This document shows positions 6,826 to 13,653 of a stretch of DNA of 18,652 bases, piece by piece. The notes below the pieces were generated by a model. That model was given only the letters and a program-made list of their open reading frames with translations, was not told the origin of the DNA and did no database searches. Position 1 is the first letter of the stretch. Each line of letters starts with the position of its first letter. Source of the stretch: Thermodesulfobacteriaceae bacterium UBA6232 (GTDB taxonomy: Bacteria; Desulfobacterota; Thermodesulfobacteria; Thermodesulfobacteriales; Thermodesulfobacteriaceae); the NCBI GenBank assembly GCA_002441555.1, contig DJWK01000003.1, forward strand, positions 1 through 18,652, read 5' to 3'. The position numbers were made by a program, and so were the translations under genes.

Positions 6826-8604
6826 ATGAAACTTCCCTTTAAAATAAATCACGGTAATCTAACTGAACTCTTTTCTCCCTTTTATTTTTTACTATTTCGG
6901 AGAAATTATCTCTTAATATCTCTATTAATAGGATTTGGAGCAGGTGTCTTTGCCATTTTATTCACTTATGCCATAGAGATTTTCACTAAAATTTTTCTTG
7001 AAGGAATTGTAGGATATATTCAGCCAAAACCAGCAGGAGAAGGTGGAATAAGTGAGAGTTATACCCTGGTTTTTAAACATCCTCTCCTTTTACCCCTTGT
7101 GGTGGGTTTGGGAGGCCTTTTATCGGGCCTTTTAACCTATTTCTTTTCTCCTTACTCAGCAGGAGTTGGAACTGACGCTGCCATTAGGGCTTTTCATAAA
7201 GAAGAAAAACTTTCCATTAAAGACTCTATTGTCAAACTAATTACTTCAGCTATTACCATCGGAACAGGAGGGGTTTCCGGAAGAGAAGGCCCTATAGCCT
7301 TAATTGGAGCTGGTTTGGGATCTGCTCTAACACATTACTTTAAAATGGGAGAAAGGGAAAGAAGAATATTCTTAGCAGTGGGGCTTGGAGCAGGCATTGC
7401 AGCTATTTTTAAAGCTCCCTTAGCAGGAGCTATCATAAGCGGTGAGGTCTTTTTCAGAAAGGACTTTGACATTGAAACCACCATTCTTTCCTTTATAGCC
7501 TGTATTGTAGCCTATACTACCTATGGGCTTTATTTTGGCTTTCAACCCATTTTTGGAGCAACGATACCACCTCATATTACACCTTTACATTTACCCTTTT
7601 ATGTTGGACTGGGCATCTTTTGCGCCCTTATAGTGAGATTCTTTCTTAAAATTTTCTTTTTAATTAAAAATTTCTTTGATCTTCTTCAAGCTCCCTTTTT
7701 TTTAAAACCCCTTATTGGTGGAATTATTACAGGTTTTATAGGCTCTATTACACCCGTTGCTATTGGGAATGGTTATGGTTGGCTCCAACTTCTCATGGAT
7801 GGAAAGATAATGGACCCCTTATTCGTAGCCCTGGGAATGCTTGGTGTAACTTTCGGTGTTTCCTTTACCCTCGGATCAGGCGGTTCTGGAGGAGTTTTTG
7901 GTCCCTCTGTAATGATAGGAGGTCTTGCAGGAGCCCTTTATACCTTAATCCTTAATAAATATGCCGATTTTAATCTTCATCTTCCTTCTTTTATGATTGT
8001 GGGAATGGTTTCCCTTTTTGGAAGTGCTGCTAAAGCTCCCCTTTCAACTCTCCTTCTTATTGCAGAAATGACAGGTGGCTATAGCCTTCTTTTTCCGGGG
8101 ATGTTATCGGTTTTCACCTCTTATTACTTAAGCGGAAAAGAAAGCATCTTTCCAAGTCAAGTGGAAACCAAACTTGACTCCCCAGCCTTTAAAAAGGAAT
8201 ATGGAATTTATGCCCTTGAAAAATTAAAAGTTAAAGATTTTATGAAAAAACCTATTACCATTACTCCAGAGACTCCCCTTTGCGAGGCCCACTATCTTAT
8301 GCATAAGCATCTAATAAGTGGTCTTCCAGTAATTGAAAATGGAAAATTGCTCGGCATTTTAACCAAAACGGATCTCCTTGAAAAACCTCAAGAAGAATGG
8401 AAAAACCTTTTGGTCAAGGATATTATGACTAAAAAACTGATAACTATTGAACCTGAGGAGAGTCTTGCCAAAGCCCTCCAACTTATGATTCATCATGGAA
8501 TAGGAAGACTGCTTGTAGTTGATAAAAAAGAAAAAGATAAGCTTATCGGGATTATTTCCAGAACCGACATAGGTTTGGCCTTAAGAAAATACAGAGGAGA
8601 ATAA
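6826..8604 (+). CDS. CLC-family chloride channel/transporter with two C-terminal CBS domains
   Basis: This is an inner-membrane anion channel or transporter of 592 aa. The membrane core (about 25-440) has many hydrophobic helices and the CLC selectivity motifs: GREGP at 152-156 with gating Glu154, and GVFGP at 356-360. The first motif, usually GSGIP, is divergent (AGVGTD, 112-117). Two CBS domains follow, about 466-520 and 530-588; in related proteins these bind adenine nucleotides and regulate gating. Glu207 is kept, but the next position, which corresponds to the inner proton glutamate (Glu203) of E. coli ClcA, is Val208, as in channel-type CLCs. The usual Tyr445 position appears to be Phe442. 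This suggests a channel or uncoupled transporter, which is inference. No clear Shine-Dalgarno precedes the ATG. The UPF0316 gene starts 11 nt downstream. Confidence 0.93.
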   Translation: MKLPFKINHGNLTELFSPFYFLLFRRNYLLISLLIGFGAGVFAILFTYAIEIFTKIFLEGIVGYIQPKPAGEGGISESYTLVFKHPLLLPLVVGLGGLLSGLLTYFFSPYSAGVGTDAAIRAFHKEEKLSIKDSIVKLITSAITIGTGGVSGREGPIALIGAGLGSALTHYFKMGERERRIFLAVGLGAGIAAIFKAPLAGAIISGEVFFRKDFDIETTILSFIACIVAYTTYGLYFGFQPIFGATIPPHITPLHLPFYVGLGIFCALIVRFFLKIFFLIKNFFDLLQAPFFLKPLIGGIITGFIGSITPVAIGNGYGWLQLLMDGKIMDPLFVALGMLGVTFGVSFTLGSGGSGGVFGPSVMIGGLAGALYTLILNKYADFNLHLPSFMIVGMVSLFGSAAKAPLSTLLLIAEMTGGYSLLFPGMLSVFTSYYLSGKESIFPSQVETKLDSPAFKKEYGIYALEKLKVKDFMKKPITITPETPLCEAHYLMHKHLISGLPVIENGKLLGILTKTDLLEKPQEEWKNLLVKDIMTKKLITIEPEESLAKALQLMIHHGIGRLLVVDKKEKDKLIGIISRTDIGLALRKYRGE

Positions 8605-8615
8605 CCTTTTTGTGA

Positions 8616-9185
8616 ATGATTGAATATTTGATAAATGGTTTCCTTATTTTTTTGGCAAGGCTTTGCGATGTAAGTCTTGGAACTTTAAGAATAGTTTTAC
8701 TCGCAAGGGGGTTAAGGCTTCAGGCAAGTTTGGTTGGTTTTTTCGAAGTTCTTATTTGGCTTTTAGTTATCACCTGGGTTTTAAAACATCTTGATCACCC
8801 CTTTTATTATATTGCCTTTGCAGCAGGGTTTGCCACGGGAAATTATGTAGGAGGTTTCATTGAAAATAAGCTTGCTCTCGGAAACATCCTTGTAAGAGTT
8901 ATTACCAGATCAGAACCAGAAAAACTTTTAAAAGCTTTAAGAGATGCGGGCTTTATTGTCACCTCTATTAATGCTGAAGGAAGAGAGGGGCCTATAATAA
9001 TTCTTTTTTCTGTTATAAAAAGGAAAAAACTTCCTCAATTTTTGTCCATAGTTGAAGAAATCAGTCCTCAGGCCTTTTTCACCATTGAAGATATAAGAGA
9101 AGTAGGAAAATGCTTAAAGGAGGCTAAATCAAAAACTCATCCCATTGATAAACTGCGCAATTTTTTCTGGTTAAAAAGAAAATAG
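8616..9185 (+). CDS. UPF0316 membrane protein (DUF5698 plus DUF2179)
   Basis: This 189-aa protein belongs to the UPF0316/YebE-like family of unknown function. About three membrane segments lie at 5-30, 36-57 and 62-82. A small cytoplasmic domain at about 105-165 has the DUF2179 pattern (DAGFIVTSINAEGREGPIII and a later FFTIEDIREV). A basic tail ends in KLRNFFWLKRK. It lies 11 nt after clc, so the two are probably cotranscribed, which hints at a membrane or ion-related role, but nothing stronger can be said. No good Shine-Dalgarno is seen, so translation may be coupled to clc. The stop codon directly abuts the -35 box of the next operon. Confidence 0.85.
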   Translation: MIEYLINGFLIFLARLCDVSLGTLRIVLLARGLRLQASLVGFFEVLIWLLVITWVLKHLDHPFYYIAFAAGFATGNYVGGFIENKLALGNILVRVITRSEPEKLLKALRDAGFIVTSINAEGREGPIIILFSVIKRKKLPQFLSIVEEISPQAFFTIEDIREVGKCLKEAKSKTHPIDKLRNFFWLKRK

Positions 9186-9214
9186 TTGCCCTTTTTTCTG
9201 AGTTTCTGTATAAT
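9186..9214 (+). promoter_or_regulatory. Sigma-70-like promoter of the glucan operon
   Basis: TTGCCC at 9186-9191, a 17-nt spacer and a perfect TATAAT at 9209-9214 make a well-spaced promoter in the 35-nt gap after the UPF0316 gene. The ATG at 9221 is only 6 nt past the -10 box, so transcription should start at or next to the A of the ATG. No Shine-Dalgarno is present. Confidence 0.65.
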
Positions 9215-9220
9215 TAATTC

Positions 9221-11164
9221 ATGCTTAGTGAACTTTATGCTAAATTTACGCCCTATGAATGGGTCCTTACTAATAAAAAAGGGGGCTATGCCCTTGGCAC
9301 TGCCTTTCTTGGGAATGTTAGAAAATACCATGGTCTTCTTATTGCTGGTAAAGAACATGGCTTTAGAGAACACCTTCTTTCCACCCTGGAAGAAAAAATC
9401 ATCTTTTCCTCAGGGCTTGAATATTATCTTGATACCAATTTCTATGTAGATGCCCTTTTCCCTGAGGGATATAAACTCATAAAAGATTTTTACTTCAGAC
9501 CCTATCCAATCTTTCTTTTTTATTGCCCCAAATCTGGAGAGCCCTTTTTACAAAAAAGTCTTTATATGGCCAAAAACCAAAATACCCTACTTCTTGAATA
9601 CAAAAATATAAGCTCATACCCTTTTAAATTGATTCTTCGTCCTAAACTCACCTTTAGAAATCATCACTCCTTAAGTTATACTGATTCATGGAGAGATTAT
9701 CAAATCGAGTCAAACGAAAAAGAAATACTCGTCTCCAAAAACGGAAGCACCCTTTTCACCTATACCTCTAAGGGAAAAATTCAGGTAGAGCCCCTTTTTT
9801 ATTACAAGGTTTATTATCCCCTTGAAGAAATGAGGGGCTATCCCGCAGTAGAAGATTTATTTTCTCCCTTTTTTATTGAAGTAGAACTTAAAGCTTATGA
9901 AACCCTTTATTTGATCTTTTCAGATGTTCCAATAAAGGATTTTGAGGAAATAGTTGAAAATATACTTAAGTTTTATCATAATACCCCTCTCCCCAATCCC
10001 CTAAAAGAGGGCTTTCGCGATAAAGACTTTCTCTCTCTTTTAAAAGCCATGCTATGGGATTTTATCCTTGAAAAAGACATAGTAGCTGGTTATCCCTGGT
10101 TTTATTGCTGGGGAAGGGATACCTTTATTGGACTTCCTTCCCTTTTTTATCTGGAAGAGGGCTTAGAGCTCTCTTATAAAATCTTTGAGAACTATAAAAA
10201 AAGAATGAAAAAAGGGCTTATCCCCAATGTTATCGGCCTTCCAGAGGAAACTAACTATAACTCACTTGATGGAACCCTTTGGTTTGGTCTTAGAGTTTTT
10301 GAATATCTTGAATTTTTCGGAGAAAGGGTTTCAGAAGAAAGAAAAAAAACTCTATTAGAAGCGGTAGAAAACCTTATTGAAAACTTTATTACTGAAAGTT
10401 CTTTACCCTTTTATTTTGATGAAAAGGATGGGCTTCTTTGCATTCCTGAGGAGGCAAGACTTGCTTTAACCTGGATGGATGTAATGCTTGACGGAAAGCC
10501 CCTAACTCCGCGATACGAAAAACCCATTGAAATCTCCTTTCTCTGGCACAACCTTCTTAAATATGCCACCAAATACCTTGATAAAGCCTTCCTCCAAAAA
10601 TTCAAAATAAAGCAAATTTTAAAGCACCAGAGCGAAAGCTTAGAAAAATATTTTGGTGAAGAACTTATTGCCGATACCCTTTATAAAGATGAGCCTGTTT
10701 TTGAGGTAAGGCCTAATTTTGTTATAGCCCTTTCCCTTCCATATCCGAAAATTCCCAAGGAAAAGCTTCTTAAAGCCGATAGCATTGTAAAGGCTGAGCT
10801 TCTTACTCCCTATGGTTTAAGATCGCTTTCTCCGAGGCATCCTGCCTTTAAGCGTAAATATTTTGGAAACCAGTATCAAAGAGACCTTGCCTATCATAAC
10901 GGCACAGTTTGGGTCTGGCTTCTTTATCCTTACGGAAAACTTCTAAAGAAAATCCTTCCTAAAAGGGCTTATAAAGAAGAACTTAAAAAACTTTTGCATC
11001 CCTTTAAAGAGCTTATCATTTCAGGGAAGGTAGGAAGTATCCCAGAGCTTTACGATGGAGATAATCCCTATTTTCCTAAAGGCGCTCCTGCCCAGTTCTG
11101 GTCGGTAGCTTCTATTTTTCTTCTTGAGATGGAAAGAAAATTAGCTGAAGGAGAGGTCCTATGA
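9221..11164 (+). CDS. Glycogen debranching enzyme (amylo-alpha-1,6-glucosidase, GH133, archaeal type)
   Basis: This enzyme likely hydrolyses alpha-1,6 branch points of glycogen or limit dextrins in the cytoplasm. At 647 aa it matches the archaeal/bacterial short debranching enzymes, not the long eukaryotic two-activity form. The N-terminal domain (about 1-250) opens with EWVLTNKKGGYALGTAFLGN (13-32) followed by RKYHGLL. The catalytic (alpha/alpha)6-barrel domain (about 265-640) has PWFYCWGRDTFIGLPSL with Asp300, ETNYNSLDGTLWF and a late YHNGTVWVWL. The ATG at 9221 directly follows a TATAAT box. It overlaps the next gene by 4 nt (ATGA), and a Shine-Dalgarno for that gene lies in its last codons. 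It opens a four-gene alpha-glucan operon. The family is confident; exact chain-length preference is unknown. Confidence 0.92.
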   Translation: MLSELYAKFTPYEWVLTNKKGGYALGTAFLGNVRKYHGLLIAGKEHGFREHLLSTLEEKIIFSSGLEYYLDTNFYVDALFPEGYKLIKDFYFRPYPIFLFYCPKSGEPFLQKSLYMAKNQNTLLLEYKNISSYPFKLILRPKLTFRNHHSLSYTDSWRDYQIESNEKEILVSKNGSTLFTYTSKGKIQVEPLFYYKVYYPLEEMRGYPAVEDLFSPFFIEVELKAYETLYLIFSDVPIKDFEEIVENILKFYHNTPLPNPLKEGFRDKDFLSLLKAMLWDFILEKDIVAGYPWFYCWGRDTFIGLPSLFYLEEGLELSYKIFENYKKRMKKGLIPNVIGLPEETNYNSLDGTLWFGLRVFEYLEFFGERVSEERKKTLLEAVENLIENFITESSLPFYFDEKDGLLCIPEEARLALTWMDVMLDGKPLTPRYEKPIEISFLWHNLLKYATKYLDKAFLQKFKIKQILKHQSESLEKYFGEELIADTLYKDEPVFEVRPNFVIALSLPYPKIPKEKLLKADSIVKAELLTPYGLRSLSPRHPAFKRKYFGNQYQRDLAYHNGTVWVWLLYPYGKLLKKILPKRAYKEELKKLLHPFKELIISGKVGSIPELYDGDNPYFPKGAPAQFWSVASIFLLEMERKLAEGEVL

Positions 11165-12465
11165 AGGTTTTAATGCTTACCTGGGAGTATCCACCCTTTA
11201 TTGTGGGCGGGCTTGGTATGGCCTGTTATGGCTTGTTTAAAGCCCTTTCCTCTCTCGGTGTAAAAATAAAAATGCTTCTTCCAACCAGAGAAGAGGTTTT
11301 CTTTGAAATAAACATCCCGGATGAGGCTGATTATCCTCTTGCTAAAAAAGAAAACGGAGAACCCCTTTCCCCGGAACCTCTCAGTTTTTTTACCTATTTT
11401 TACGAAATACCTCAGGAATCAGCCTATGCAGAGATTAAAACTATTATTGAGCTTGCCAAAGTGGAATTACCTCAAAAAACCGAGTTGAAAGAGGTTCCTG
11501 ATGAGGTAATAAACAGGCTTAAGGAGATTCTCACCAAAGGGGATTCTCTCCTATACAAAGTTTCCCAATATCTTCAAAATGTGGTAAAACTTTCTCAAAA
11601 AATCTCTTTTGACCTCATTCATGCCCATGACTGGCTTACCTATCCAGCAGGTCTTTTCTTAAAAAAAATCTATAAAAAACCCCTTATTGCCCATCTTCAT
11701 GCCACGGAGTTTGACAGAGCCCTTGGCTATGGCCATCCTGTAATTCACGAAATTGAATATCTCGGGCTTCACTATTGCGATTGTGCCATTGCAGTATCTA
11801 ATTACACCAAAGGCATAGCAGTAGAGCACTATCATCTGCCTCCTGAGAAAATTCAGGTGGTCCATAATGGTTTTACCGCAAAGGAAAAAATTGTTAAAAA
11901 GGTAAAAAAGTTTAAAGAACCGGTCATACTTTTTCTTGGAAGGCTCACCCCTCAAAAGGGTCCTACTATCTTTCTTGATATTGCCAAAAAGGTGCTTTCC
12001 TATGGTGTTAAGGCAAGATTTGTGATAGCAGGGGCAGGTGAGATGGAAAGGGAACTTATGCTTGAGGCAGGCTCTCTCGGAATAGGGACCCACATCATGT
12101 TTACCGGTTTTCTTACCAGAGAAGAGGTGGAAAGGGCCCTTACCCTTGCCGATATTGTGGTTATGCCCTCTGTTTCTGAACCCTTCGGAATTGTTGCCCT
12201 TGAGGCCATGTATTTTGAATGCGCCCCCATTCTTTCTAAACAATCCGGGGTCTCTGAGGTTGTAGAAAATGCCTATAAGGTGGATTTCTGGGATATAGAC
12301 AAAATGGTTGAAATTATAGTGGATTTAATAAATCACCCAGACAAATTAAAGGAGCTTCAGAAAAAGGCCAAAGCTGAAGTGGAAAAATTCACCTGGGATG
12401 AGCCAGCTAAAAAGGTAAAAGCCCTTTATGAAAGGGTTTTAAAAGAAGGTTCATGCTATACATAA
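11161..12465 (+). CDS. Glycosyltransferase, probable short-type glycogen synthase (GT4/GT5)
   Basis: A GT-B fold glycosyltransferase of 434 aa, about the size of the short archaeal glycogen synthases. It probably transfers glucose from a nucleotide sugar to an alpha-1,4-glucan. The N-terminal motif MLTWEYPPFIVGGLGM (5-20) is the synthase-type glycine loop; IHAHDWLTYPAG follows. The C-terminal half has GRLTPQKG (260-267) with donor-binding Arg261 and Lys266, and the EX7E motif EPFGIVALE (Glu340, Glu348). Its position between a debranching enzyme and a GH57 enzyme supports a glycogen role. A different donor or acceptor (sucrose or trehalose synthase-like) cannot be excluded. Its start overlaps the upstream stop as ATGA with a GGAGAGG Shine-Dalgarno; its end overlaps the next gene by 13 bp. 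Confidence 0.85.
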   Translation: MKVLMLTWEYPPFIVGGLGMACYGLFKALSSLGVKIKMLLPTREEVFFEINIPDEADYPLAKKENGEPLSPEPLSFFTYFYEIPQESAYAEIKTIIELAKVELPQKTELKEVPDEVINRLKEILTKGDSLLYKVSQYLQNVVKLSQKISFDLIHAHDWLTYPAGLFLKKIYKKPLIAHLHATEFDRALGYGHPVIHEIEYLGLHYCDCAIAVSNYTKGIAVEHYHLPPEKIQVVHNGFTAKEKIVKKVKKFKEPVILFLGRLTPQKGPTIFLDIAKKVLSYGVKARFVIAGAGEMERELMLEAGSLGIGTHIMFTGFLTREEVERALTLADIVVMPSVSEPFGIVALEAMYFECAPILSKQSGVSEVVENAYKVDFWDIDKMVEIIVDLINHPDKLKELQKKAKAEVEKFTWDEPAKKVKALYERVLKEGSCYT

Positions 12466-13652
12466 TTTTTTATTTTCAGGTTCACCAACCCTTTCGGGTT
12501 TCTAAGTATTCTTTTTTTGATATTGGAAGTTCAAAATCTTATTTTGATGAGGAGTTAAATCGCTATGTTTTTAACAAAGTGGCTGAAAAATGCTATCTTC
12601 CTGCTAATGAGATGTTTAAAAATCTCATTCTCCGGGGAGAGGGTCTTTTTAAAATCTCTTACAGTATCACAGGCACTTTCATTGAACAAGCAAAGCTCTA
12701 TCGCCCAGAGGTATATAAATCCTTTCTTGATCTCATACAGACAGGAGGGGTGGAACTAATTGCAGAAACCTATTATCACTCCCTTGCAAGCATCTTTGAC
12801 CTTGAGGAATTTCTCGAACAGGTCTCAGAACACCTTGAGCTTATGAAAAGAGAATTCGGGGCTGAACCTTCGGTATTTAGAAATACTGAGCTAATCTACT
12901 TTGATAAGCTTTCTGATGTGCTTATGAATTTCCCTCAAATTAAAACCGTCCTTATCGAAGGAGCAGACAGAATTCTTATGGGAGACTCTCCTCTTTATCC
13001 GAGACTTTCCTATAATCATGCCCATCTTCTTTTATTAAAACACTATAAACTCTCTGATGACATTGCCTTTCGCTTTAGTGATAGATCCTGGAAGGAATAT
13101 CCTTTAACTGCTGAAAAATATGTTAAATGGATAAAGGACTTAACCCTGATTGAAAGAGAGGGTAAAAATCTTTATTTGGGTCTTTTTATGGATTATGAAA
13201 CCTTTGGAGAACATCAATGGAAAGAAACAGGCATTTTTGAATTTATGGAAAAAACCATTGAACTTTTGCTTAAAGAAAGGGAAATAAAGTTTTTATTCCC
13301 CTCTGAGGTTCATCATACTTTGAATTATACTCCCAAGGGGCTTTCTGTTCCAACACCTACCTCCTGGGCTGATACGGAAAGGGATCTTTCAGCCTGGCTT
13401 TCCAACAGTCTTCAATGGAATGCCATGAAAACCGTCTATGAGTTGTTAAATAAAGCCAAAGAAAAGGGAAGAGACGACCTCATCCCTCTTCTAAAAAAAC
13501 TTACCACTTCGGATCATTTTTATTATATGTGTATAAAGTACTTTCAGGACGGAGATGTCCACAAGTATTTTTCTCCCTATGATCTTCCTGAAAATGCTTA
13601 TAAATATTATATTAATATTCTTGCAGACATAGAAGAAAAAATGGAGGAATAA
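12453..13652 (+). CDS. GH57 alpha-glucan hydrolase (alpha-amylase-like)
   Basis: Glycoside hydrolase family 57, 399 aa, probably acting on alpha-1,4-glucans in the cytoplasm (no signal peptide). The five GH57 regions can be read: VHQPF (10-14), ELIAETYYHS (101-110), FRNTELIY (142-149) with nucleophile Glu146, FMDYETFGEHQ (245-255) with acid/base Asp247, and WADTERDLSAW (305-315). It is much shorter than GH57 branching enzymes (over 500 aa) and lacks their C-terminal helical domain, so an amylase or maltogenic activity is more likely than branching. It overlaps the upstream gene by 13 bp. Its last codons carry the GGAGG Shine-Dalgarno of the phosphorylase gene, which starts 1 nt after its stop. 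Substrate is inferred from family and context. Confidence 0.9.
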   Translation: MLYIIFYFQVHQPFRVSKYSFFDIGSSKSYFDEELNRYVFNKVAEKCYLPANEMFKNLILRGEGLFKISYSITGTFIEQAKLYRPEVYKSFLDLIQTGGVELIAETYYHSLASIFDLEEFLEQVSEHLELMKREFGAEPSVFRNTELIYFDKLSDVLMNFPQIKTVLIEGADRILMGDSPLYPRLSYNHAHLLLLKHYKLSDDIAFRFSDRSWKEYPLTAEKYVKWIKDLTLIEREGKNLYLGLFMDYETFGEHQWKETGIFEFMEKTIELLLKEREIKFLFPSEVHHTLNYTPKGLSVPTPTSWADTERDLSAWLSNSLQWNAMKTVYELLNKAKEKGRDDLIPLLKKLTTSDHFYYMCIKYFQDGDVHKYFSPYDLPENAYKYYINILADIEEKMEE

Positions 13653-13653
13653 A

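Noticed and set aside
9186..9449. Plus-strand open frame starting right after the UPF0316 gene
   Set aside because: It reads out of frame through the debranching enzyme's conserved N-terminus and through its promoter; it is a shadow.
11659..12243. Long minus-strand open frame (194 codons) inside the glycosyltransferase gene
   Set aside because: It is antisense to clear GT motifs, and its protein is low-complexity and Lys/Gly/Phe-rich with no domain. It is a shadow of biased codon use.
12453..13652. GH57 protein as a glycogen branching enzyme
   Set aside because: It is too short (399 aa) and lacks the C-terminal domain of GH57 branching enzymes.
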